Part shown: positions 1 through 6,093 of the stretch, piece by piece
Layout: each line of letters opens with the position of its first letter
Position numbering within the stretch: the first letter of the stretch is position 1
Assembly: GCA_029056365.1 (NCBI GenBank)
Contig: JAIDBM010000140.1
Coordinates: 1-6,824 of the forward strand
Direction: 5' to 3'
DNA from: Muribaculaceae bacterium
GTDB lineage: Bacteria; Bacteroidota; Bacteroidia; Bacteroidales; Muribaculaceae
Length of the DNA: 6,824 nt
The notes under the pieces: model-generated
The model's database searches: none
Told to the model about the DNA's origin: nothing
Seen by the model: only the letters and a program-made list of their open reading frames with translations
Made by a program: the position numbers and the translations under genes

Positions 1-1
1 G

Positions 2-313
2 ACTCTGATTCCCGGCCTCGATAAAGTAATACACTTTATTATGTTCGCTACTTTTACCGCAAGTATGCTTTTTGATCTCGGCAGGACAAACAAAGCCGCA
101 CCTGCAGGCCGATGGATGGCACTTGCAGGTGCGGTTTCTATTGTGTTCGGTGCGGTCGATGAACTGCTTCAGAGTTATATTACCGAAAACCGCAGCGGCG
201 ATATCATCGACTGGTTTGCCGATATGGCCGGAATTGTAACGGTTCTTCTTATTTTTGCTGCATGGCGGCATCGACATCGGCACGCAACTCATCGTCCTGC
301 TTGTCGCGACTGA
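2..313 (+). CDS. VanZ-like family membrane protein, 3' fragment
   Basis: The reading frame is open from base 2, so the gene starts before the window; the ATG at 41 lies inside the conserved domain and is not the true start. The visible part reads IPGLDKVIHFIMF, then two hydrophobic stretches, with DELLQSYITENRSGDIIDW between them. The DK..HF motif and the E..Q...R...D.. pattern are typical of VanZ-like proteins, small polytopic inner-membrane proteins. The founding member gives low-level teicoplanin resistance, but most homologues have no proven role. The last 20 or so residues are a His/Arg-rich tail (RHRHRHATHRPACRD) encoded antisense to the end of the neighbouring thioredoxin gene, and this tail is not part of the family core. 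Family assignment is fairly firm; function is unknown. Confidence 0.82.
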   Translation, partial: TLIPGLDKVIHFIMFATFTASMLFDLGRTNKAAPAGRWMALAGAVSIVFGAVDELLQSYITENRSGDIIDWFADMAGIVTVLLIFAAWRHRHRHATHRPACRD

Positions 314-1289
314 GTATGGTTCCGTCAGGCCCGATAAGAATAATACACGGAATGCCGGTGATTCCGTAGATGTCGGTCGGTATCTGACCGGCGTTCAGAA
401 TCGTATCCCATTTAATTCCGTGGTCAATTATAGCCTCGCGTGTGTCGGCCGGGTCATCCCATACGGCAACTCCAACCACATCGAGGCCCTGGTCTTTGTA
501 TTTATCATAAAGTTCCTTGAGAACCGGTATCTGACGCTTGCACGGGCCGCACCAGCTTGCCCAGAAGTCGACCAGCACATATTTTCCCTTTCCTACATAA
601 TCGCTCAGACGGCTGGTCTTTCCGTCGAATGTGATTTCGAAATCGCGGTATTTTTTTCCGGGCTGTGTTTCCAGGCGGTTGGTAACGGCCTCGGCTGCCT
701 TTGCCACCCGGCGGTATGAAGCCAGACGCGGATTTTTACTTACCACTGAAAGAAGTTCTTCGGGCGACATATACTGCTGTGCCTCCATGAAATAGAAATA
801 TCCCAGCGGATTATCTACATTATCCTGCATAGCCTGCTTTATCAGCTGTACGAACTGATTGTATATTGCCTCCTGTTCAGCCTCGGTTGGAGCCGACTGA
901 TAACGTGTGGCGAGTTCCACCATACGGTTCTGAAGTTCATTGGAACTGTCGTTAAGCATCGACCCTGCCATAGTGCCGTCGGCCGGACGGTATACCATCG
1001 ACCCGCCTTCAAGCACAAACTGTGCCCTTGGCCGGCGCTCGCCCTTTATCTGCAAGGCCGCAGGCAGAGGCTCATCTATCACGCCTGTGAACTCCACCTT
1101 TTCGCCACTTATTTTCACAGAATCAAGATGCTGGGCGGTATCATAATTTATAAGATAGAGTGTATCGCCCTGCTGATCGGCCGTAACAGGCACAATCACC
1201 TTATACTTTTCAACGGCATCGGCCATAGCCGCACCGGAACCGAGCAACAAAGCTGTCACTGCGGCAACAATAGGGTTGGTAATTTTCAT
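249..1289 (-). CDS. Exported TlpA-family thiol-disulfide oxidoreductase with N-terminal DUF4369-like domain
   Basis: 346 residues from the chosen start. An in-frame ATG lies 12 codons upstream at 1325, but a -7 promoter box (1311-1318) falls inside that extension, and the downstream ATG is immediately followed by a good Sec signal peptide (MKITN, a hydrophobic stretch, then AMA|D near residue 23). There is no lipobox cysteine, so the mature protein should be soluble in the periplasm. Residues about 25-115 resemble the beta-rich DUF4369 domain. A charged helical linker follows, and a thioredoxin/AhpC-TSA fold occupies about 210-346. The active site is W246-C-G-P-C250, within FWASWCGPCKRQIPVL. 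The likely cis-proline is Pro314 (GIPC), unusually followed by Cys315. TlpA-like proteins usually reduce or isomerise cell-envelope disulfides; the partner here is unknown. It seems monocistronic and converges on the VanZ-like gene with a 65-bp overlap. Confidence 0.92.
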   Translation of the reverse strand: MKITNPIVAAVTALLLGSGAAMADAVEKYKVIVPVTADQQGDTLYLINYDTAQHLDSVKISGEKVEFTGVIDEPLPAALQIKGERRPRAQFVLEGGSMVYRPADGTMAGSMLNDSSNELQNRMVELATRYQSAPTEAEQEAIYNQFVQLIKQAMQDNVDNPLGYFYFMEAQQYMSPEELLSVVSKNPRLASYRRVAKAAEAVTNRLETQPGKKYRDFEITFDGKTSRLSDYVGKGKYVLVDFWASWCGPCKRQIPVLKELYDKYKDQGLDVVGVAVWDDPADTREAIIDHGIKWDTILNAGQIPTDIYGITGIPCIILIGPDGTILSRDKQDDELRADVDAAMQQK

Positions 1290-1310
1290 GTTCTGAATTT
1301 TGTTAATCCA

Positions 1311-1318
1311 CAAATTTA
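1311..1318 (-). promoter_or_regulatory. Bacteroidota -7 box of the TlpA-family gene
   Basis: The minus strand reads TAAATTTG, an exact match to the Bacteroidota -7 consensus TAnnTTTG. It ends 21 bases before the ATG at 1289, giving a predicted leader of under 20 bases. No good TTTG element is visible about 20 bp further upstream. Its position supports translation from 1289 rather than 1325. Confidence 0.6.
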
Positions 1319-1361
1319 ACAACAATAATTGGATTACGGCGATTTTACATGAACCTTTATG

Positions 1362-1406
1362 GCATATTTTGCATTTTTTTTATTAAGTTTGCAGCATATT
1401 TGCATT
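1362..1406 (+). repeat. Direct-repeat pair over the acyl-CoA synthetase promoter
   Basis: GCATATTTTGCATT (1362-1375) and GCATATTTGCATT (1394-1406) are the same motif apart from one extra T. Their starts are 32 bp apart, about three helical turns. Each copy is itself an imperfect palindrome (GCA...TGC). They flank the -7 box at 1384-1391: one copy covers the region where RNA polymerase would contact upstream DNA and the other covers the predicted transcription start. This is the layout of a pair of regulator binding sites, but the regulator is unknown and the A/T-rich background makes chance similarity possible. Confidence 0.45.
1384..1391 (+). promoter_or_regulatory. Bacteroidota -7 box of the acyl-CoA synthetase/bioB run
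   Basis: TAAGTTTG matches TAnnTTTG exactly. Transcription would begin near 1395, leaving a leader of about 48 bases before the ATG at 1443. TTTG at 1368-1371 is only 12 bp upstream, too close for a standard -33 element (about 19-21 bp). A weaker overlapping alternative is CATATTTG at 1395-1402, 23 bp from the same TTTG. No other exact TAnnTTTG box was seen ahead of the next three genes, so this may drive all four. Confidence 0.5.
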
Positions 1407-1442
1407 CGTAAAGAAAACGAACCCTCCTCTCTTTAGCATCAA

Positions 1443-3101
1443 ATGACTAATCAAGACTCTGTTACAAAATATCTTCAGGCATCGATTGCCGACAACTGGG
1501 AACATCTTGCTCTGACCGATTTTCAGGGTGTGTCTTACCAATACCGCGATGTAGCGCGAAAAGTGGCCAAACTGCATCTGCTCTACGAGCACGCAGGCAT
1601 AAAACCCGGCGACAAAATAGCTCTCTGCGGCAAAAACTCATCGCAATGGGCAATAGCTCTTATAGCCACTCTCACCTATGGCGCCGTGGCAGTACCGATT
1701 CTGCACGACTTCAAGCCCGACAACATACAGCACCTCACCACTCATTCCGGCTCACGGCTTCTGTTTGTCGACACTGTGATATGGGAAAATCTCGACCCCG
1801 ATACAATGCCGGAACTTCAGGGAGCCATACAACTGAACGACTTCTCGCTGCTGTTGTCGAGAAGCAAAGCTCTCTCCGCAGCGCGACACACTCTCAACCA
1901 GCTTTTCGGCGAACGATACCCCGAACGCTTCACTCCGGGCGATGTGAAGTATTTCGTGCCCGAACCCGATGCGCTGATGCTGATAAACTACACCTCCGGC
2001 TCTACGGGCTTTTCAAAAGGCGTGATGATAACACAGCGTAATCTGTGGAGCAACCTGCAGTTCTGCATCGACCATCTGAAATTTCTTGGTCCGGGCGACG
2101 GAATAGTATGCATGCTCCCGCTGGCCCACATGTACGGTCTGGTGGCCGATTTCCTCCACACCTTCATAAAAGGCTGCCATGTGTTCTTCCTTACCCGCAC
2201 TCCTTCGCCTAAAATCATAATGGACGCTTTCGCCACAGTTCGTCCGAAAATGATAATCACCGTTCCGCTTATCATCGAGAAAATCATAAAGACAAAAGTA
2301 TTTCCTCTGCTCGACAAGCCTCTGATGAAGCTTCTGATGCATGTGCCCTTTGTCGACGACCATCTTCTGAATAAAATAAAGGAAAAACTCGAACAGACAT
2401 TCGGCGGCCAACTGCAGCAGATGGTAATAGGCGGAGCCGGACTGAGTCCGGATGTGGAAACATTTCTGCGACGCATACGCTTCCCCTTCACGGTAGGCTA
2501 CGGCATGACCGAATGCGCACCCCTGATTGCCTATGCCCCGTGGGACGAGCAACGGCCTGCATCATGCGGCCGGGTTGTCGACCGCATGGAATGCCGGGTG
2601 GATTCGTCCGACCCTGCCAACGTGCCCGGTGTCCTTTGGGTACGCGGCGACAACGTCATGGCCGGATATTACAAAAACAGCGAGGCAACCGACGCCGTGA
2701 TGTCGCCCGACGGCTGGATGAATACCGGCGATATATGCTCGATTGATGACGACGGATTCATTTACATCCGCGGCCGCGACAAAACAATGATTCTCGGTCC
2801 ATCGGGCCAGAACATATATCCTGAAGAAATTGAGCAGAAACTCAACAACATGCCATATGTGGCCGAGTCGCTCGTAATTGATGATGAAGGCAAGCTTGTG
2901 GCTCTGATATATCCGGATTTCGACCTCGCCCACCGTCAGAAAATGACCGACCCCGAGATTGAAGATCTCATGGACCAGAATATAAAACAGCTCAACACCG
3001 AGCTGCCCTCATACAGCCAGATCGCGCGTAAACGGATTTTCCATGAAGAATTCGAAAAAACGCCCAAGCGTTCTATAAAACGCTATCTGTATCAGCACTG
3101 A
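1443..3101 (+). CDS. AMP-dependent synthetase/ligase, long-chain acyl-CoA synthetase-like
   Basis: 552 residues, a normal length for a fatty acyl-CoA or acyl-acid ligase of the ANL superfamily. Such enzymes activate a carboxylic acid with ATP to an acyl-adenylate, then transfer it to CoA (or sometimes a carrier protein), in the cytoplasm or at the inner membrane. Visible motifs in order are: the phosphate-binding loop TSGSTGFSKG at 184-193; YGMTE at 353-357; the nucleotide-ribose aspartate in GWMNTGD at 424-430; the hinge region IRGRDKTMI around 442-450; and NIYPEEIE, which opens the C-terminal lid domain. The usual C-terminal PxxxGK catalytic-lysine motif is replaced by KTPKRSIKRYLY (539-550). 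Ser544 occupies the ungapped lysine position and Lys546 is the best substitute, similar to the LKAKR-type ending of eukaryote-like long-chain acyl-CoA synthetases. The ATG at 1443 follows a -7 box by about 50 bases and has no Shine-Dalgarno sequence, as is normal for this phylum. The acyl substrate cannot be read from the sequence. Confidence 0.9.
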   Translation: MTNQDSVTKYLQASIADNWEHLALTDFQGVSYQYRDVARKVAKLHLLYEHAGIKPGDKIALCGKNSSQWAIALIATLTYGAVAVPILHDFKPDNIQHLTTHSGSRLLFVDTVIWENLDPDTMPELQGAIQLNDFSLLLSRSKALSAARHTLNQLFGERYPERFTPGDVKYFVPEPDALMLINYTSGSTGFSKGVMITQRNLWSNLQFCIDHLKFLGPGDGIVCMLPLAHMYGLVADFLHTFIKGCHVFFLTRTPSPKIIMDAFATVRPKMIITVPLIIEKIIKTKVFPLLDKPLMKLLMHVPFVDDHLLNKIKEKLEQTFGGQLQQMVIGGAGLSPDVETFLRRIRFPFTVGYGMTECAPLIAYAPWDEQRPASCGRVVDRMECRVDSSDPANVPGVLWVRGDNVMAGYYKNSEATDAVMSPDGWMNTGDICSIDDDGFIYIRGRDKTMILGPSGQNIYPEEIEQKLNNMPYVAESLVIDDEGKLVALIYPDFDLAHRQKMTDPEIEDLMDQNIKQLNTELPSYSQIARKRIFHEEFEKTPKRSIKRYLYQH

Positions 3102-3113
3102 CTCTCCGAACAA

Positions 3114-3152
3114 GGAATACTGCCGGGCGCCCGCCGCACCGGCAGTTGTTCC
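3114..3152 (+). promoter_or_regulatory. Strong intergenic hairpin between the AMP ligase and bioB
   Basis: ACTGCCGG (3119-3126) pairs perfectly with CCGGCAGT (3139-3146) around a 12-base GC-rich loop. After a small 1x2 internal loop, GGAA (3114-3117) also pairs with TTCC (3149-3152), making 12 pairs in all. No U-tract follows (the next bases are GATGAATCATA), so it is not a canonical intrinsic terminator. It may stabilise or process the upstream transcript, partly attenuate read-through, or reduce bioB expression relative to the ligase. It ends 24 bases before the bioB ATG. Confidence 0.5.
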
Positions 3153-3176
3153 GATGAATCATAATCATAACCAACC

Positions 3177-4136
3177 ATGTATACATTAAACAGCATTAAG
3201 GAAAAAGTGCTCTCCGGAAAGCAGCTTTCCGACGATGAGGCATATGCTTTGCTCGATTTCGACAGCAAGGAACTCCGGGAGGCGGCATCTGAAGTAACAT
3301 CGCGGATGTGTGCGCCTGTATTCGATTCCTGCTCGATTATAAACGCCCGTTCGGGCCGGTGCAGCGAAAACTGCAAATGGTGTGCACAGTCGGCACACTA
3401 CAACACAAAATGCGATGTCTACGACATGGTGGAACACGCCGAATGCATGCGTGTGGCCCGCTATAACCATGAACGCGGCGTAAAACGCTTCTCGCTTGTG
3501 GCCAGCGGCAAAAAAGTGAGCGGCGATGCTCTGAAAACAATGTGCCGCATCCTCGACGATGTACACCGTAATGTAGGCATTGAAGTCTGTGCCTCAATGG
3601 GTCTGCTCGACCGCGACGGACTCCGGCAGCTGAAAGAGGCCGGGGTAAACCGCTACCACTGCAACCTTGAGACAGCACCATCGTACTTCAGGCATCTGTG
3701 CACCACCCACACCATCGAAGACAAACTGGCTACAATCGAGGCTGCCCACGAACTCGGCATGGAAGTGTGTTCCGGCGGAATTATCGGAATGGGCGAGACT
3801 CCAAGACAGAGAATCGAGTTTGCCCTTACCCTGCGCAAGGCTCGTCCGGTTTCCATTCCGGTAAATGTATTGTCGCCGATAAAAGGCACGCCGCTGGGCG
3901 AGACCACTCTTATAAGCGAAGACGAGATTCTTGACACGATAGCCATGATACGCCTGATTCATCCTGCCGTACAGATCCGCTTCGCCGGCGGCCGTGCCCG
4001 AATGTCAAGGGAAGCACAGCGCGAAGCCCTGCGCATAGGTGTCAACTCCGGTGTTGTGGGCGACCTGCTCACTACAATCGGTTCGACCATCGACGAAGAC
4101 CGTCAGCTGGCCAAGGAGGCCGGATATGATTTCTGA
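3177..4136 (+). CDS. bioB: Biotin synthase (radical SAM), variant cluster-ligand set
   Basis: 319 residues. BioB makes the last step of biotin synthesis, inserting sulfur into dethiobiotin by radical SAM chemistry in the cytoplasm. The SAM-binding [4Fe-4S] motif is C62-SEN-C66-KW-C69. Other BioB landmarks are YHCNLETAP (160-168), VCSGGIIGMGE from 197, PVNVLSPIKGTPLG and IRFAGGR (Arg268, equivalent to E. coli Arg260). Against E. coli from memory, the second-cluster ligands align as Cys97 to Ser106, Cys128 to Cys138, Cys188 to Cys198 and Arg260 to Arg268, so one cysteine ligand is missing. Cys162 (E. coli His152 position) and Cys175 (in HLCTTHT) are extra. This pattern resembles Bacteroides BioB proteins and suggests an auxiliary cluster unlike the classic [2Fe-2S]. 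The ATG at 3177 fits the family N-terminus; there is no Shine-Dalgarno. The other bio genes are not in the window. Confidence 0.93.
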   Translation: MYTLNSIKEKVLSGKQLSDDEAYALLDFDSKELREAASEVTSRMCAPVFDSCSIINARSGRCSENCKWCAQSAHYNTKCDVYDMVEHAECMRVARYNHERGVKRFSLVASGKKVSGDALKTMCRILDDVHRNVGIEVCASMGLLDRDGLRQLKEAGVNRYHCNLETAPSYFRHLCTTHTIEDKLATIEAAHELGMEVCSGGIIGMGETPRQRIEFALTLRKARPVSIPVNVLSPIKGTPLGETTLISEDEILDTIAMIRLIHPAVQIRFAGGRARMSREAQREALRIGVNSGVVGDLLTTIGSTIDEDRQLAKEAGYDF

Positions 4137-4897
4137 TGGAACTTACAGCCGCACTGCGAAAACAGACAGCCCAACTCGCCAAGGCCAGACATCGGCGCGA
4201 GTCGGGGCTGTTTGTGGCCGAAGGCACAAAATGTGTTCTCGACACTATTGATAATTTCAACTGCCGACACCTGTTCGCCACAGACGCCTGGATTGAAAAT
4301 CACCAGGCGGACTTGCCGGCACACGTGCCGGTAATCAAAGTCACGCAGTCCGACATCGAACGTATGTCATCACTGTCAACCCCGCAGCCAGTTATGGCTG
4401 TTTATGAAATTCCGGCGACTCCGGAGCTGCCCGAAGCCGATGGCCACACACTGTTCGTCGCACTCGACCGGATACAGGATCCCGGAAATCTCGGCACAAT
4501 CATACGCCTGTGCGACTGGTTTGGCATAAATCACATACTTGCATCCCACGACACCGCCGACGTGTTCTCGCCCAAAGTAGTCCAGGCGACCATGGGAGCC
4601 ATATCAAGGGTATGCCTGCATTATTGCAATCTGGCCGCCGAACTACATCGGCTCAGACAGTGCATGCCTGTGTACGGCACCTTCCTCGATGGCTCAAACC
4701 TATACGGCAGCGACATCGACCGCAGTCGCGGCATAATAGTAATGGGCAACGAAGGAAACGGAATTTCACCCGAAGTCGCTTCATCGGTCAGTCACAGGCT
4801 GCTCATTCCATCGTATCCGCCGGGGAATCCCACATCCGAATCGCTCAATGTGGCAACAGCCACTGCCATTATGCTTGCGGAATTCCGTCGGCCTTGA
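4136..4897 (+). CDS. SpoU/TrmH-family (SPOUT) RNA 2'-O-methyltransferase
   Basis: 253 residues, the usual length for two-domain members of the family. Residues 1 to about 100 form the N-terminal RNA-binding (SpoU substrate-binding) domain, with the characteristic GLFVAEGTKCV opening. The knotted SAM-binding domain follows with its three motifs: DPGNLGTIIR (115-124, Asn118 and catalytic-type Arg124), IVMGNEGNGIS (201-211), and LLIPS...SLNVATA ending about 242 (Asn238). These enzymes methylate ribose 2'-OH in rRNA or tRNA; which RNA is modified cannot be told from the sequence. The ATG overlaps the bioB stop by one base (TGATG), a typical translational-coupling arrangement, so the two are surely on one mRNA. 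Confidence 0.93.
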   Translation: MELTAALRKQTAQLAKARHRRESGLFVAEGTKCVLDTIDNFNCRHLFATDAWIENHQADLPAHVPVIKVTQSDIERMSSLSTPQPVMAVYEIPATPELPEADGHTLFVALDRIQDPGNLGTIIRLCDWFGINHILASHDTADVFSPKVVQATMGAISRVCLHYCNLAAELHRLRQCMPVYGTFLDGSNLYGSDIDRSRGIIVMGNEGNGISPEVASSVSHRLLIPSYPPGNPTSESLNVATATAIMLAEFRRP

Positions 4898-4927
4898 ATT
4901 TTACCCCACCCCCTTATCCAGACCATC

Positions 4928-5683
4928 ATGAAACAAACAGTTATGATTACAGGCGCCACAAGCGGAATAGGCGAAGCCTGTGTAAGTTGTTTTATAAAAG
5001 CCGGCTATAGAGTTATTGCCACCGGAAGAAATGCGGAGAAACTCAACCGGCTCAAAAATGAATTCGGACCCGATTTACTTCCGCTCGAATTCGATGTCCG
5101 CCACCGCGAAACTGCCGAGGCCTGCGTGAACAACCTTCCGGACGACTGGAGGGAAATCGACATACTTGTGAATAACGCCGGTCTGGCTCTGGGTCTTGAA
5201 CCTGAATACCAGGGCGACCATACCGACTGGGACACCATGATTGACACTAACATAAAAGGTCTTCTCTCCATGACCCGCATTATTGTGCCCGGTATGGTGG
5301 AGCGCAACCGCGGACATATAATCAACATCGGTTCTGTGGCCGGCGATGCCGCATATGCCAACGGCAACGTATACTGCGCAACCAAGGCTGCCGTGAAATC
5401 CATAACCGATGGTCTGCGCATCGATGTCGCCCATACCGAACTGCGTGTCACACTCCTGAAACCAGGCCTGGTAGAAACCAATTTCAGCAACATACGCTTT
5501 CACGGCGACTGCGAGCGTGCCGACAAGGTTTACCAGGGAATCACCCCGCTCACCGGCAAAGACATCGCCGATGCCGCACTGTATGCCGCCCAGGCTCCCA
5601 AACACGTGCAGATTGCCGAAATGCTTATTCTCGCCACGCATCAGGCGAACGGAAGCACTATTGTGAGAGAATCCAACAGTTAA
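4928..5683 (+). CDS. Short-chain dehydrogenase, YdfG-like (NADP-dependent hydroxy-acid/serine dehydrogenase type)
   Basis: 251 residues, the length of a classical SDR. The Rossmann cofactor motif TGATSGIG (8-15) is followed by NNAG (82-85) and the catalytic set Asn108, Ser136, Tyr149 and Lys153 (YCATK). Long stretches match E. coli YdfG from memory: DILVNNAGLALG, MIDTN.KGL, PGMVERN.GHIINIGS, KPGLVETNFSN.RF. YdfG oxidises L-allo-threonine, serine and 3-hydroxy acids and reduces malonic semialdehyde with NADP(H); the same activity is likely here but unproven. The GR sequence after the second beta strand (ATGRNAEKL) fits NADP preference. The 30-base gap from the methyltransferase has no obvious promoter or terminator, so it is probably the last gene of the operon. 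Confidence 0.92.
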   Translation: MKQTVMITGATSGIGEACVSCFIKAGYRVIATGRNAEKLNRLKNEFGPDLLPLEFDVRHRETAEACVNNLPDDWREIDILVNNAGLALGLEPEYQGDHTDWDTMIDTNIKGLLSMTRIIVPGMVERNRGHIINIGSVAGDAAYANGNVYCATKAAVKSITDGLRIDVAHTELRVTLLKPGLVETNFSNIRFHGDCERADKVYQGITPLTGKDIADAALYAAQAPKHVQIAEMLILATHQANGSTIVRESNS

Positions 5684-5728
5684 CAAATATTCACGTTCAT
5701 GTGCACAAATGTTTCTCATGTCTGTGGC

Positions 5729-5736
5729 TAACTTTG
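5729..5736 (+). promoter_or_regulatory. Bacteroidota -7 box of the small membrane protein gene
   Basis: TAACTTTG matches TAnnTTTG exactly, 36 bases before the ATG at 5773; transcription would start near 5740. No TTTG or TTG is seen about 20 bp upstream. The box lies downstream of the GTG at 5701 that opens the longest version of the next frame, which argues against that start. Confidence 0.55.
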
Positions 5737-5772
5737 CGGTATAATCAATTACCGACACAAACATCTGAAACT

Positions 5773-6078
5773 ATGGAACACATCGACCGTCAGGCTATTT
5801 ACTTTTCAATCAATCTGGTGGCTGCTCTGACAACACTGGCCACTGAAATTTTTCTGATGGCATGGACCGCTGGAATCTCCGATGGTTCCGCGGTCGCCGT
5901 CAGCGGTCGCATTCTTCTGGCACTGCTTGCAGTGATAGCGATTACAAGCGTAATGTGGCGCATGCCCGCGCGACCGCGCCGGCAATTGCTTATGAGCGCA
6001 GGCGAAATGTGGGGATTCACATCTGTAACGGCCTTACTGATATTTGCCGGCTTCGCTGCCGTATGTGCGGGATGCTGA
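5773..6078 (+). CDS. Small three-helix membrane protein of unknown function
   Basis: 101 residues from MEHIDRQ. The frame could open at GTG 5701, but that lies upstream of the predicted promoter box and would add a non-hydrophobic, cysteine-containing leader, so the ATG at 5773 is preferred. Three hydrophobic segments are visible: about 8-33 (with one buried Glu25), 46-63 and 79-98. The loop between the second and third, RMPARPRRQ, is strongly basic and so probably cytoplasmic, putting the N-terminus inside and the C-terminus in the periplasm. The protein ends in CAGC, two cysteines near the predicted outer face. I do not recognise a family. It has its own promoter box and stops 15 bases short of the convergent ssb gene. 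Confidence 0.7.
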   Translation: MEHIDRQAIYFSINLVAALTTLATEIFLMAWTAGISDGSAVAVSGRILLALLAVIAITSVMWRMPARPRRQLLMSAGEMWGFTSVTALLIFAGFAAVCAGC

Positions 6079-6093
6079 TATGCATCCGTCCGA

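Noticed and set aside
1290..1325. 12-codon N-terminal extension of the TlpA-family protein
   Set aside because: It overlaps the promoter box at 1311-1318 and would bury the Sec signal peptide behind additional residues.
1988..2552. Long open frames on the minus strand within the AMP ligase
   Set aside because: They lie opposite a strongly conserved coding sequence, have no recognisable motifs or promoter, and are typical shadow frames of GC-rich third positions.
4113..4119. AAGGAGG, a perfect Shine-Dalgarno-like sequence before the RNA methyltransferase start
   Set aside because: It lies 16 bases from the ATG, too far for normal use, and encodes the Lys-Glu-Ala of the BioB C-terminus. Bacteroidota genes rarely use such sites, and the TGATG overlap explains coupling better.
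5700..5707. TGTGCACA 8-bp palindrome after the SDR gene
   Set aside because: Short perfect palindrome without flanking symmetry or U-tract; likely chance and not a terminator.
5740..5745. TATAAT, a sigma-70-like -10 hexamer
   Set aside because: There is no TTGACA-like element about 17 bp upstream, and Bacteroidota primary sigma factors prefer TAnnTTTG, which is present just before it at 5729.
5075..5764. 229-codon minus-strand open frame opposite the YdfG-like gene
   Set aside because: The plus-strand product is unmistakable over the whole stretch; the antisense translation shows no coherent domain or membrane pattern.
5701..5772. Extended GTG start for the small membrane protein
   Set aside because: The extension contains the -7 promoter box and would add a non-hydrophobic leader; the ATG at 5773 fits better.
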